In this document: piece after piece, positions 17,275-25,535 of the stretch
Numbering within the stretch: position 1 is the first letter of the stretch
Layout of the letters: the number at the start of each line of letters is the position of its first letter
Assembly (NCBI GenBank): GCA_036563805.1
Contig: DATCLS010000058.1
Coordinates: forward strand, 88,315 to 152,314
From: DATCLS01 sp036563805
Lineage (GTDB): Bacteria > Actinomycetota > Acidimicrobiia > Acidimicrobiales > VFJN01
Length of the DNA stretch: 64,000 nt
Direction: 5' to 3'
Position numbers and translations under genes: made by a program
The notes under the pieces: generated by a model
What the model saw: the letters and a program-made list of their open reading frames with translations, nothing else
The model's database searches: none
Told to the model about the DNA's origin: nothing

Positions 17275-17889
17275 GTGACCGTGGAGAAGGGGCGGGCCTG
17301 GGGCGAGCCCGGGCCGCTGCCGGAGGGCGGCGTCGTCGTCCGCTCGGACGCCGAGGCCCGGGCCGCGGTCGAGGAGGCCCGGCGGGCCAACCGGCCGCTG
17401 CCGCCGCTCGGGCTGCTCGGCGGCGACCTGTGCCGGACGCTGGGCGGCCGCGGCGACCCGGAGCGGCTCCGCGGCCCCGGGGCGGTGCGGGTGCCGGTCG
17501 ACCTGGGCTCGGCGCTGCTCGACGGCCGCCAGCACTGGTTCGTGGCCCACCTGGTGGTCCGGCGGTCGTGGTGGTTCGGGCGGATCGTGGCCGCCTTGAA
17601 CGCCGAGTTCGTGGGCGCCTGGGACGTGGCGCCCCGCAGCCACCCCAACGACGGGATGCTGGACGTGCTCGAGGTCGCCGGGATGGGCGTGGCCGACCGG
17701 CTCCGGGCCCGGTCCCGGCTGCCGGCCGGCGCCCACGTCCCCCACCCGGCCATCCGGCAGCGGCGGGTGCCGGCGCTCCAGCTCGAGCTCGACCGCCCGA
17801 CGCCGGTGTGGCTGGACGGCGAGCGGGTGGGGTTGGCCCGGCGGCTGGCGATCCGCCTGGAGCCCGACGCCCTCCTCTGCGTGGTCTGA
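17275..17889 (+). CDS. orphan YegS/diacylglycerol-kinase-type C-terminal domain protein
   Basis: Predicted 204-aa protein whose second half reads like the C-terminal beta-sandwich of YegS/sphingosine-type lipid kinases: SHPNDGMLDVLEV, ARSRLPAGAHVPHPAIR and PVWLDGERVG. The catalytic N-terminal domain with the GGDGT nucleotide loop is missing. In its place are about 90 residues containing a GLLGGDLCRTLGG stretch that does not look like a kinase site. No transmembrane segment. The start could be GTG 17275 or GTG 17281. I infer a lipid-binding or regulatory protein rather than an active kinase. Confidence 0.6.
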   Translation: MTVEKGRAWGEPGPLPEGGVVVRSDAEARAAVEEARRANRPLPPLGLLGGDLCRTLGGRGDPERLRGPGAVRVPVDLGSALLDGRQHWFVAHLVVRRSWWFGRIVAALNAEFVGAWDVAPRSHPNDGMLDVLEVAGMGVADRLRARSRLPAGAHVPHPAIRQRRVPALQLELDRPTPVWLDGERVGLARRLAIRLEPDALLCVV

Positions 17890-17948
17890 GGGCGTGGCCT
17901 GACGGCCCGGTGGGTCCCCGGTCCTGCGCCGTCGGACGGGGTCGGGGT

Positions 17949-17954
17949 TAGCCT
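17949..17954 (+). promoter_or_regulatory. -10 box of a leaderless promoter
   Basis: TAGCCT ends 7 nt before ATG 17962. Confidence 0.55.
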
Positions 17955-17961
17955 CCCGGGC

Positions 17962-18945
17962 ATGCGCGCATGGATCCTCGACGCCTCGCCCGGCGAGTAC
18001 CGGGAGGGCGAGATCGACGACCCGGCGGTCGGCCCCGGCCAGGTCCGCGTCCGCCCCGTGGCGTCGGCCCTCAACCACATGGACCTGTGGGTCACCCAGG
18101 GCCTGCCCAAGCCGCCGGTGCCGCACGTGCCCGGCTGCGACGTCGCCGGTGTCGTCGAGTCGGTGGGCGAGGGGGTCGAGAGCGTCGCCCCCGGCGACGA
18201 GGTCGTCGTCAACCCGGCCCTGGCGCCGCTGTCCAGCGTCATCGAGCTGGGCAACGACGCGCCGCTCGGCCCGGGCTTCGAGATCCTCGGCGAGCAGGTG
18301 TGGGGCGGCCACGCGGATCTGGTCGTGGTGCCGGAGCGCAACGTCGTACCCCGCCCGGCGGGCCGGTCGTGGGAGGAGTGCGCCGCCTACCCGCTGGCCA
18401 CGCTGACCGCCTGGCGGATGCTGCGCCGGGCCCGGCTCACGGCCGGCGAGACCGTCCTGGTCGTGGGCGTCGGCGGGGGCGTGAGCGCGGCGGCGCTGGC
18501 CCTGGCCGTCCGCCTGGGCGCGGTCGTGTACGCCACCTCCCGCGACGAGGCCAAGCGGGCCCGGGCGGTCGAGCTGGGCGCCGTGGGGGCGTTCGACTCC
18601 AACGCCGACTGGCCGGTCAAGGCCGACGTGGTGGTCGAGAGCGTGGGCCCGGCGACGTGGGACCGGTCGATCAAGGCGCTGCGGCCCGGCGGCCGCCTGG
18701 TGGTGTGCGGCGGCACGTCCGGCCCCAAGGTCGAGCTCAACCTGCCCCGCCTGTTCTTCAAGCAGATCGAGATCATCGGCTCGACCATGGGGTCCTACGA
18801 GGAGTTCGCCCAGGTCACCCGGCTGGTCGACCAGGGGCTGCCCGTGTACGTCGACGAGGTGTTCGACCGCGCCGACTACCCGAAGGCGCTGGAGCGGCTG
18901 CGCCGGGGCGAGCAGCTCGGCAAGATCGTCCTCCGCCACGGGTAG
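17962..18945 (+). CDS. MDR-family NAD(P)-dependent oxidoreductase
   Basis: Medium-chain dehydrogenase/reductase of 327 aa. The GroES-like N-terminal domain has SALNHMDLWVTQG and PGCDVAGVVESVGEGVESV. A Rossmann domain follows with VLVVGVGGGVSAAALALA as the dinucleotide-binding loop. The four-Cys structural zinc lobe is absent, so it is closer to quinone oxidoreductases and enoyl reductases than to zinc alcohol dehydrogenases. The substrate is unknown. The stop codon overlaps the -10 box of the next gene. Confidence 0.85.
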   Translation: MRAWILDASPGEYREGEIDDPAVGPGQVRVRPVASALNHMDLWVTQGLPKPPVPHVPGCDVAGVVESVGEGVESVAPGDEVVVNPALAPLSSVIELGNDAPLGPGFEILGEQVWGGHADLVVVPERNVVPRPAGRSWEECAAYPLATLTAWRMLRRARLTAGETVLVVGVGGGVSAAALALAVRLGAVVYATSRDEAKRARAVELGAVGAFDSNADWPVKADVVVESVGPATWDRSIKALRPGGRLVVCGGTSGPKVELNLPRLFFKQIEIIGSTMGSYEEFAQVTRLVDQGLPVYVDEVFDRADYPKALERLRRGEQLGKIVLRHG

Positions 18946-18948
18946 CGT
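18943..18948 (+). promoter_or_regulatory. -10 box of a leaderless promoter
   Basis: TAGCGT overlaps the stop codon of the preceding gene and ends 6 nt before ATG 18955. Confidence 0.55.
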
Positions 18949-18954
18949 TCGGCG

Positions 18955-20157
18955 ATGGACCGGAACCAGGTCAAGGACCGCCTGGCCGAGGAGGTCGAGA
19001 AGCGGCGTGAGCTGCTGCTCGACGTCTCCCACCGCATCCACGCCCACCCCGAGACCAACTACGAGGAGCGCTTCGCCCACGGCGTCCTCACCGAGGCGCT
19101 CGCCGGCGAGGGTCTGCCGGTGGTGCGGGGCGCCCACGGCCTCGCCACCGCGTTCGAGGCGGCGGTGGGCGACGGCGGCCCGACGGTGGCGGTGCTGTGC
19201 GAGTACGACGCCCTGCCGGGGCTCGGGCACGCCTGCGGGCACAACGTGATCGCCGCCGCCGGGCTGGGGGCCGGGCTGGCGGCCGCCGCCTTGGCCGACG
19301 AGCTGGGCGGGAGGGTCGTGGTGCTGGGCACCCCGGCCGAGGAGGGCGGGGGCGGCAAGATCCGCCTCATCGAGGCCGGGGCGCTCGAGGGCGTCGACGC
19401 CGCCGTCATGGTGCACCCGGCCGACGCCGACCTGTCGTACATGGACACGATCGCGGTCCAGGAGGTCACGGCGACCTACACGGGCCGCGCCGCCCACGCC
19501 GCCGCCTTCCCCGACCAGGGCCGCAACGCGCTCGACGCCGCCGTGCTCGGCTACAACGCCGTGGCCGCCCTGCGCCAGCACATCGACGACGCCGAGCGCA
19601 TCCACGGGATCTTCACCAAGGGCGGCGACAAGCCCAACATCGTGCCGGCGCTGGCCGAGACGGCCTGGATGGTCCGGTCGCCGACCCGGGCCCGCCTCGA
19701 GGCCCTGAAGGAGCGGTTCGTGGCCTGCCTCGAGGCCGGCGCCCACGCCACCGGCTGCGAGCTCGAGCTGACCTGGGGCGGGGTGATCTACGCCGACCTG
19801 ATCCCCAACCGGGCGATCGGCGAGCGCTACAACGCGAACGCCGCCGCGCTGGGGCGCACCGTGCGCGAGCCGTCGCGCGAGCGCCGGGTCGTGGGCAGCA
19901 CCGACATGGGCAACGTCAGCTACGAGGTGCCGGCCATCCACCCGATGATCCAGGTGGCCCCGCCCGGGGTGCCGATCCACACGCCGGCGTTCGCCGACTA
20001 CGCGGTCGGGCCCGAGGGCGACCGGGCCGTCCTCGACGGGGCGAAGGCCTTGGCCTGGACCGTGGCCGACCTGTGGCTCGAGCCCGATCTGGTCGCCCGG
20101 GCGTGGGACGAGCAGCGGGCGGCGGTGGCCGAGCGCCGCCGGGACGGCGCCGGGTGA
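18955..20157 (+). CDS. M20-family amidohydrolase/peptidase (AbgB/IAL type)
   Basis: Zinc-dependent amidohydrolase of 400 aa. Metal-site motifs are LCEYDALPGLGHACGHN (Asp, His) and GTPAEEGGGGKIRLIEAG (catalytic Glu-Glu). The dimerisation domain covers about residues 180-290. GSTDMGNVSYEVPAIHPMI near the C-terminus matches AbgA/AbgB and similar N-acyl amino acid or peptide hydrolases. No signal peptide, so cytosolic. The substrate cannot be read from sequence; aminoacyl-aminobenzoate or N-acyl amino acids are candidates. Confidence 0.87.
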   Translation: MDRNQVKDRLAEEVEKRRELLLDVSHRIHAHPETNYEERFAHGVLTEALAGEGLPVVRGAHGLATAFEAAVGDGGPTVAVLCEYDALPGLGHACGHNVIAAAGLGAGLAAAALADELGGRVVVLGTPAEEGGGGKIRLIEAGALEGVDAAVMVHPADADLSYMDTIAVQEVTATYTGRAAHAAAFPDQGRNALDAAVLGYNAVAALRQHIDDAERIHGIFTKGGDKPNIVPALAETAWMVRSPTRARLEALKERFVACLEAGAHATGCELELTWGGVIYADLIPNRAIGERYNANAAALGRTVREPSRERRVVGSTDMGNVSYEVPAIHPMIQVAPPGVPIHTPAFADYAVGPEGDRAVLDGAKALAWTVADLWLEPDLVARAWDEQRAAVAERRRDGAG

Positions 20158-20196
20158 GCGCCGGGCGGTATCCCCGGCTCGCCGGGGCACCCGGCC

Positions 20197-20202
20197 TACG
20201 AT
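20197..20202 (+). promoter_or_regulatory. -10 box before the ThyX-like gene
   Basis: TACGAT lies 10 nt before ATG 20213. Confidence 0.4.
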
Positions 20203-20212
20203 CAACACCCCT

Positions 20213-21841
<1,629 letters not shown>

Positions 21842-22049
21842 CCCGACTCTCCTGACTCCGGCCTTCTGACCTGGGGTTTCTCTCGGCCGGCGACGACCGT
21901 CCGACGTGACGCCTGTCACAGGTTGGAAATCAGCGCGAATCGCTACCCTGGCCGCCCCACAACCCCCGGGGGGACGAGTCCGCAGGCAGCGCGGCGGCGG
22001 GCGATCGTGACCCCGCCCACCGGACTCCCAACGTGTCCGGGCGTGTGCC

Positions 22050-22055
22050 TATCAT
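22050..22055 (+). promoter_or_regulatory. -10 box of the DUF4193 gene
   Basis: TATCAT would give a leader of about 30 nt containing the GAAGGA ribosome site at 22082-22087. The 250-nt gap 21842-22091 otherwise holds only a short CCGGAC/GTCCGG hairpin (22020-22040) and a possible second -10 (TACCCT, 21944-21949). Confidence 0.45.
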
Positions 22056-22091
22056 CCGGCCGCGCACGGCCGACCCCCGCTGAAGGACCCG

Positions 22092-22562
22092 ATGGCTGAC
22101 GACGACACCACCGACGAAGAGTTCGACACCGAGGACCTCGACGAGGACTTCGAGGACGAGCCCGCAGACCTCGACGACGACCTGGTCGCCGCCGACGACG
22201 ACATCGACGCGTTCGACGACGAGGAGGACGAAGACGACGTCGTCGCCGTCCCGGTGAAAACCAAGGCCAAGCCCAAGGTTAAGGCCGCCGACGACGACGA
22301 GGACCTCGACGACGACGAAGAGGTCGACCCGGACGATGTCGAGGCCGACCTCGATACGATCCTCAAGGACCGCATCGCGGCCCAACCCGACGACGAGGAC
22401 GAAGACGAGGACGAGCAGCCCGAACCCGACGAGCGGGGGGACGGCGCCGGCCGCATCCAGCCCAAGCGGCCGGGCGAGTTCGTGTGCCAGTCGTGCTTCC
22501 TCGTGAAGCACCCGAGCCAGCTCGCCGATCCCGACGCGATGCTGTGCGCGGACTGCGTGTGA
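22092..22562 (+). CDS. acidic DUF4193 zinc-ribbon protein
   Basis: Protein of 156 aa. Residues 1-115 are extremely acidic (long Asp/Glu runs such as DDDEDLDDDEEVDPDD) with a short Lys-rich island (KTKAKPKVKA). The C-terminus FVCQSCFLVKHPSQLADPDA followed by CADC is the actinobacterial DUF4193 signature, a probable four-Cys zinc ribbon. Mycobacterial homologues are small and essential-looking, but the function is not known to me. The acidic extension is longer than in mycobacteria. A nucleic-acid-mimic or ribosome/RNAP-associated role is speculation. Confidence 0.82.
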   Translation: MADDDTTDEEFDTEDLDEDFEDEPADLDDDLVAADDDIDAFDDEEDEDDVVAVPVKTKAKPKVKAADDDEDLDDDEEVDPDDVEADLDTILKDRIAAQPDDEDEDEDEQPEPDERGDGAGRIQPKRPGEFVCQSCFLVKHPSQLADPDAMLCADCV

Positions 22563-22602
22563 CGCGGCGTAGGCCCCGCTTCGTCCCTGTGAGGTGACCG
22601 AC

Positions 22603-23223
22603 ATGAGCGACGACGACACGAGAGGCCCGCTCGGCCAGGCCGTCGAGACGCTCGTGTACGCGCCCATCGGCCTGTTCTTCGAGGCGCCGACGCTGGTGCC
22701 CAAGCTGGTCGAACAGGGCAAGGTGCATGCCCGCAACGCCCGCCTGTTCGGCAAGTTCGCGGTCGAGCAGGGCCAGGGCGAGCTGCGCAAGCGCCTGAGC
22801 GCCTTCGAGCACCAGGCCAGCGAGGTGCTGCGGGCCTTCGGCGTGACCGGCGGCAACGCTCGCCGCGACGAGCCCGGGCCTCCGGGGGCCGGGTCCGCGG
22901 CCGACGGCGACGCCGGCCCGGGTGCCGCGTCGGCGGCCGGCTCCGGGGCCGGGGCCGCGGCGAGCGCGACCGCGAGCACGGGAGCGGGCGCCGGGTCGGC
23001 GACCGCGGCGCCCGCCGGCGACGGCGGGGCGGCCGCCGAGCCCGCCGCGCCGACCGCGGGCGAGCTGGCGATCACCGACTACGACAGCCTGTCGGCCTCC
23101 CAGGTCGTCACCAGGCTGGCCGGCCTGTCCGGCGACGAGCTCGAGGCGGTGCGCCGCTACGAGGCCGCGCACCGGGGCCGCAAGACGATCCTGAACAAGA
23201 TCGCCCAGCTCCAGGCCGGTTGA
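22603..23223 (+). CDS. hypothetical protein with Ala/Gly linker and C-terminal helical motif
   Basis: Predicted 206-aa protein. The N-terminal part (LGQAVETLVYAPIGLFFEAP, then a long helix) looks amphipathic and may associate with membrane. A low-complexity Ala/Gly/Ser linker of about 70 residues follows. The C-terminus ITDYDSLSASQVVTRLAGL...ELEAVRRYEAAHRGRKTIL is a small helical module recurring at the ends of many actinobacterial proteins. ATG 22603 is preferred over GTG 22594 because GAGGTGA at 22591 precedes it. Its stop overlaps the next gene. Confidence 0.7.
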   Translation: MSDDDTRGPLGQAVETLVYAPIGLFFEAPTLVPKLVEQGKVHARNARLFGKFAVEQGQGELRKRLSAFEHQASEVLRAFGVTGGNARRDEPGPPGAGSAADGDAGPGAASAAGSGAGAAASATASTGAGAGSATAAPAGDGGAAAEPAAPTAGELAITDYDSLSASQVVTRLAGLSGDELEAVRRYEAAHRGRKTILNKIAQLQAG

Positions 23224-23708
23224 GCGAGCGCCCGGTGCCCCACGTCGCGGCCCGGCCGGCCACGCCCGACGACCTCGCGGCCGTGGCGGCCCTCGTCGCC
23301 GACGCCGCCGCCGAGAAGGCCGAGCAGAAGGGTGGGGCGGTCTGGTACCGGCGGGAGCGCCGCCAGGATCCCCCCGAGGCGCGCCTGGCCGCCGCGCTGG
23401 CCTCGGCCGACGACGAGCTGGTGGTGGGCACGCTCGACGGCGCCGTGCTCGGCTACGCGGCCGCCCGGGTCGAGAAGCTGGCCGACGGCGGGCTGCTCGG
23501 CGTGCTCGACGAGCTCTACGTCGATCCCGAGGCCCGCGAGGTCGGCCTGGGCGAGGCGCTGATGGACCACGTCCTCGCCTGGTGCCGCGAGCGGGGCTGC
23601 TTCGGCCTCGACAGCCTCGCCCTGCCCGGCGACCGGGCCACGAAGAACTTCTTCGAGTCGTTCGGCCTGGTGGCTCGGGCGATCGTCGTCCACCGGCCGC
23701 TGACCTGA
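23220..23708 (+). CDS. GNAT-family N-acetyltransferase
   Basis: Acetyl-CoA-dependent N-acetyltransferase of 162 aa. LDELYVDPEAREVGLGEALM is the acetyl-CoA-binding strand and loop (a variant of the Q/RxxGxG/A motif), and FFESFGLVARAIVVHRPL is the usual GNAT C-terminal pattern. The TTG at 23220 overlaps the preceding stop; GTG 23235 in the same frame is an equally plausible start. The substrate is unknown. Tightly coupled to both neighbours. Confidence 0.82.
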   Translation: MSERPVPHVAARPATPDDLAAVAALVADAAAEKAEQKGGAVWYRRERRQDPPEARLAAALASADDELVVGTLDGAVLGYAAARVEKLADGGLLGVLDELYVDPEAREVGLGEALMDHVLAWCRERGCFGLDSLALPGDRATKNFFESFGLVARAIVVHRPLT

Positions 23709-23713
23709 CGGTC

Positions 23714-24127
23714 GTGGTCCCGGCCCCCGAGCTGTGCGCCGGCGCCGTGGTGGTGGACGGCGGACGGCTGCTGCTCGTGCGGCGCGGCCGTCCGCCGGCG
23801 GCCGGCCGGTGGACGGTCCCGGGCGGGCGGGTGCGGCCGGGGGAGCGGCTCCGCGACGCGGCCGTGCGCGAGCTGCGCGAGGAGACCGGCCTCCGGGGGG
23901 AGGCCGGCGACCTCGTCGGCTGGGTCGAACGGATCGGGCCCGACTTCCACTTCGTGATCTTCGACTTCCGGGTGCGGCTGGCGGGCACGCCGGCGTCGGG
24001 CGCGGTCGCCGGCGACGACGCCGCCGAGCTGGCCTGGGTGCCGCTCGATGAGGTCGCCGGGCACGACCTCGTGCCCGGGCTGGCCCGATTCCTGGCCGAC
24101 CACGCCGTGATCCCCGAGCCGGACTGA
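23714..24127 (+). CDS. Nudix hydrolase
   Basis: Predicted 137-aa pyrophosphohydrolase. The Nudix box is complete: GGRVRPGERLRDAAVRELRE followed by ETGL, fitting GX5EX7REUXEEXGU. LLLVRRGRPPAAGRWTVPGG precedes it, as in the MutT/ADP-ribose type. GTG 23714 lies 5 nt after the stop of the GNAT gene, so it is the last gene of a short operon with 22603 and 23220. The substrate cannot be deduced. Confidence 0.87.
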   Translation: MVPAPELCAGAVVVDGGRLLLVRRGRPPAAGRWTVPGGRVRPGERLRDAAVRELREETGLRGEAGDLVGWVERIGPDFHFVIFDFRVRLAGTPASGAVAGDDAAELAWVPLDEVAGHDLVPGLARFLADHAVIPEPD

Positions 24128-24223
24128 AGGCGGACCGGGCCTCGGGATCACCCCGGGCCGGCCCGGGTGCCTCGGTCGGGGCCGGCCCCGCGGCGGGGGG
24201 GCGGCCGGGGGCTCAGCGGCCCG

Positions 24224-24988
24224 TCAGCGGCCCTTCCACTGCGGCGGGCGCTTCTCGATGAAGGCGGTCAGGCCCTCGGAGAAGTCCTCGCTCGACATGG
24301 CCGTCATCATGCCCTCGGCCGACATCTTCCAGCCCACCTCGTCGGGGGCGTTGGTGGCCTCCAGCACGATCTTGCGGCTCTCGCGCACCGCCACCGGGGC
24401 GTTGGCGCAGATCTGCTCGGCCAGGGCGATGGCTCCGTCGAGCGCCTTGCCCGGCTCGACCAGCCGGTTGACCAGGCCGTGGCTGTGGGCCTGCTGGGCC
24501 GAGATCGGGTCGCCGGTCAGCGCCATCTCCATCGCCAGGTTGAGCGGCAGCTTGCGGCCCAGCCGAAACAGGCCGCCGGCCGCGGCCACCAGCGAGCGCT
24601 TGACCTCGGGGATGCCGAAGGTGGCCGTGGTCGACGCCACGACCAGGTCGCACGCCAGGACGATCTCGGTGCCGCCGGCCAGCGCCGGCCCGTCGACAGC
24701 GGCGATGAGCGGCTTGGTCCGCTCCCGCTGGACGATGCCGCCGAAGCCGCCGCGCTCGGTGTTGAGCGACGCCCCGCGCCCGGCGTTGATCTCCTTGAGG
24801 TCGGCGCCGGCGCAGAACACCGGGGGCTCGTTGGTGAGGATGCCCAGCCAGATGCCGTCGTCGCCTTCGATCTTGTCGATGGCCGCCTCGATGCCTTGGG
24901 CGACCTCGGCGTTCACCGCGTTGCGCGCCTCGGGGCGGTTGATCTTGACGACGGCGAACTGTCCACGTTGCTCGAGCTCCACGGCCAT
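24224..24988 (-). CDS. enoyl-CoA hydratase/isomerase family protein
   Basis: Crotonase-fold enzyme of 254 aa from ATG 24988. FCAGADLKEINAG supplies the first oxyanion-hole segment and DGPALAGGTEIVLACDLVVA the second; IPEVKRSLVAAAGG follows, with Glu in a hydratase-like position. It probably acts in beta-oxidation of acyl-CoA thioesters; the exact substrate is unknown. GTG 25006 is a possible earlier start, but TAGGGT on the minus strand at 24996-25001 lies 7 nt before ATG 24988, so a leaderless mRNA from that ATG is favoured. No KstR-type site is seen in front. Confidence 0.88.
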   Translation of the reverse strand: MAVELEQRGQFAVVKINRPEARNAVNAEVAQGIEAAIDKIEGDDGIWLGILTNEPPVFCAGADLKEINAGRGASLNTERGGFGGIVQRERTKPLIAAVDGPALAGGTEIVLACDLVVASTTATFGIPEVKRSLVAAAGGLFRLGRKLPLNLAMEMALTGDPISAQQAHSHGLVNRLVEPGKALDGAIALAEQICANAPVAVRESRKIVLEATNAPDEVGWKMSAEGMMTAMSSEDFSEGLTAFIEKRPPQWKGR

Positions 24989-24995
24989 GGCCGCA

Positions 24996-25001
24996 ACCCT
25001 A
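24996..25001 (-). promoter_or_regulatory. -10 box of a leaderless promoter (minus strand)
   Basis: TAGGGT on the minus strand, 7 nt before ATG 24988. Confidence 0.5.
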
Positions 25002-25051
25002 CTCACGGTCGCTATCCGCGGAGCCAGTCGGACGACGCGAGAAACGTTCGG

Positions 25052-25057
25052 TAGGGT
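25052..25057 (+). promoter_or_regulatory. -10 box before the small zinc-ribbon gene
   Basis: TAGGGT, giving a leader of about 67 nt before ATG 25131. Confidence 0.45.
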
Positions 25058-25130
25058 TCACGAGTCGGACACTGCAACGCAACCACACGAAACGTCCGGG
25101 CGGCACGAGCGACACGATGGTGAGCTGCAG

Positions 25131-25325
25131 ATGAGCGAGGGCACGGGGCCTCTGGAATGTCCGTTCTGCGGGGCGTTCGAGGTGGACAGGCTGTATGTGG
25201 GGACATTGCACGTGGACGCCTGCACGTGCATGGCGTGCGGGTCACGCTGGGACCAGGACGCCGCCACCGGCCGCTACCGGGGCCGGGGGCGCAACGAGTC
25301 GGTCGTCGCGCCGCGCGAGACCTGA
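25131..25325 (+). CDS. small zinc-ribbon protein
   Basis: Predicted 64-aa protein. Two Cys pairs, CPFC near residue 10 and a second CxC/CxxC cluster (CTCMACGSRW), are spaced as in a zinc ribbon. The C-terminus is basic (RYRGRGRNESVV). No family name recognised. GGTGAG lies about 8 nt before ATG 25131. It is transcribed divergently from the enoyl-CoA hydratase gene. A nucleic-acid-binding or chaperone-like role is possible but not shown. Confidence 0.6.
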   Translation: MSEGTGPLECPFCGAFEVDRLYVGTLHVDACTCMACGSRWDQDAATGRYRGRGRNESVVAPRET

Positions 25326-25535
25326 CCGGCGCGGCCTGAGCGCCGGAGCGTGAGCTCCGGGCCGGCTGGGAGCGCTGGGGACAGCCGACCCGCCGGCCGG
25401 CGGCGGGGGAGGCGGCGGGCCACCGGCCGCCCTCGGTTGCCCGCGGGGCGCGGCCGTCAGGCCGTGAGCCCTGGGGCCGTCGGGCGGTAGGGCCGTGAGG
25501 CCGTCGGGCCCGGTGAGCGGTTCGTTGGCCGTCCG
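25326..25535. other. intergenic stretch with short GGCCGT-type repeats
   Basis: Convergent gap of 210 nt. The right half (about 25455-25555) contains several imperfect copies of GGCCGTGAG and GGCCGTCGGG. No hairpin with a T tract or coding signal was recognised. Confidence 0.4.

Noticed and set aside
14343..18341. 1242-residue minus-strand reading frame opposite the helicase and oxidoreductase genes
   Set aside because: No recognisable domain, shadow composition, and it spans several well-supported plus-strand genes.
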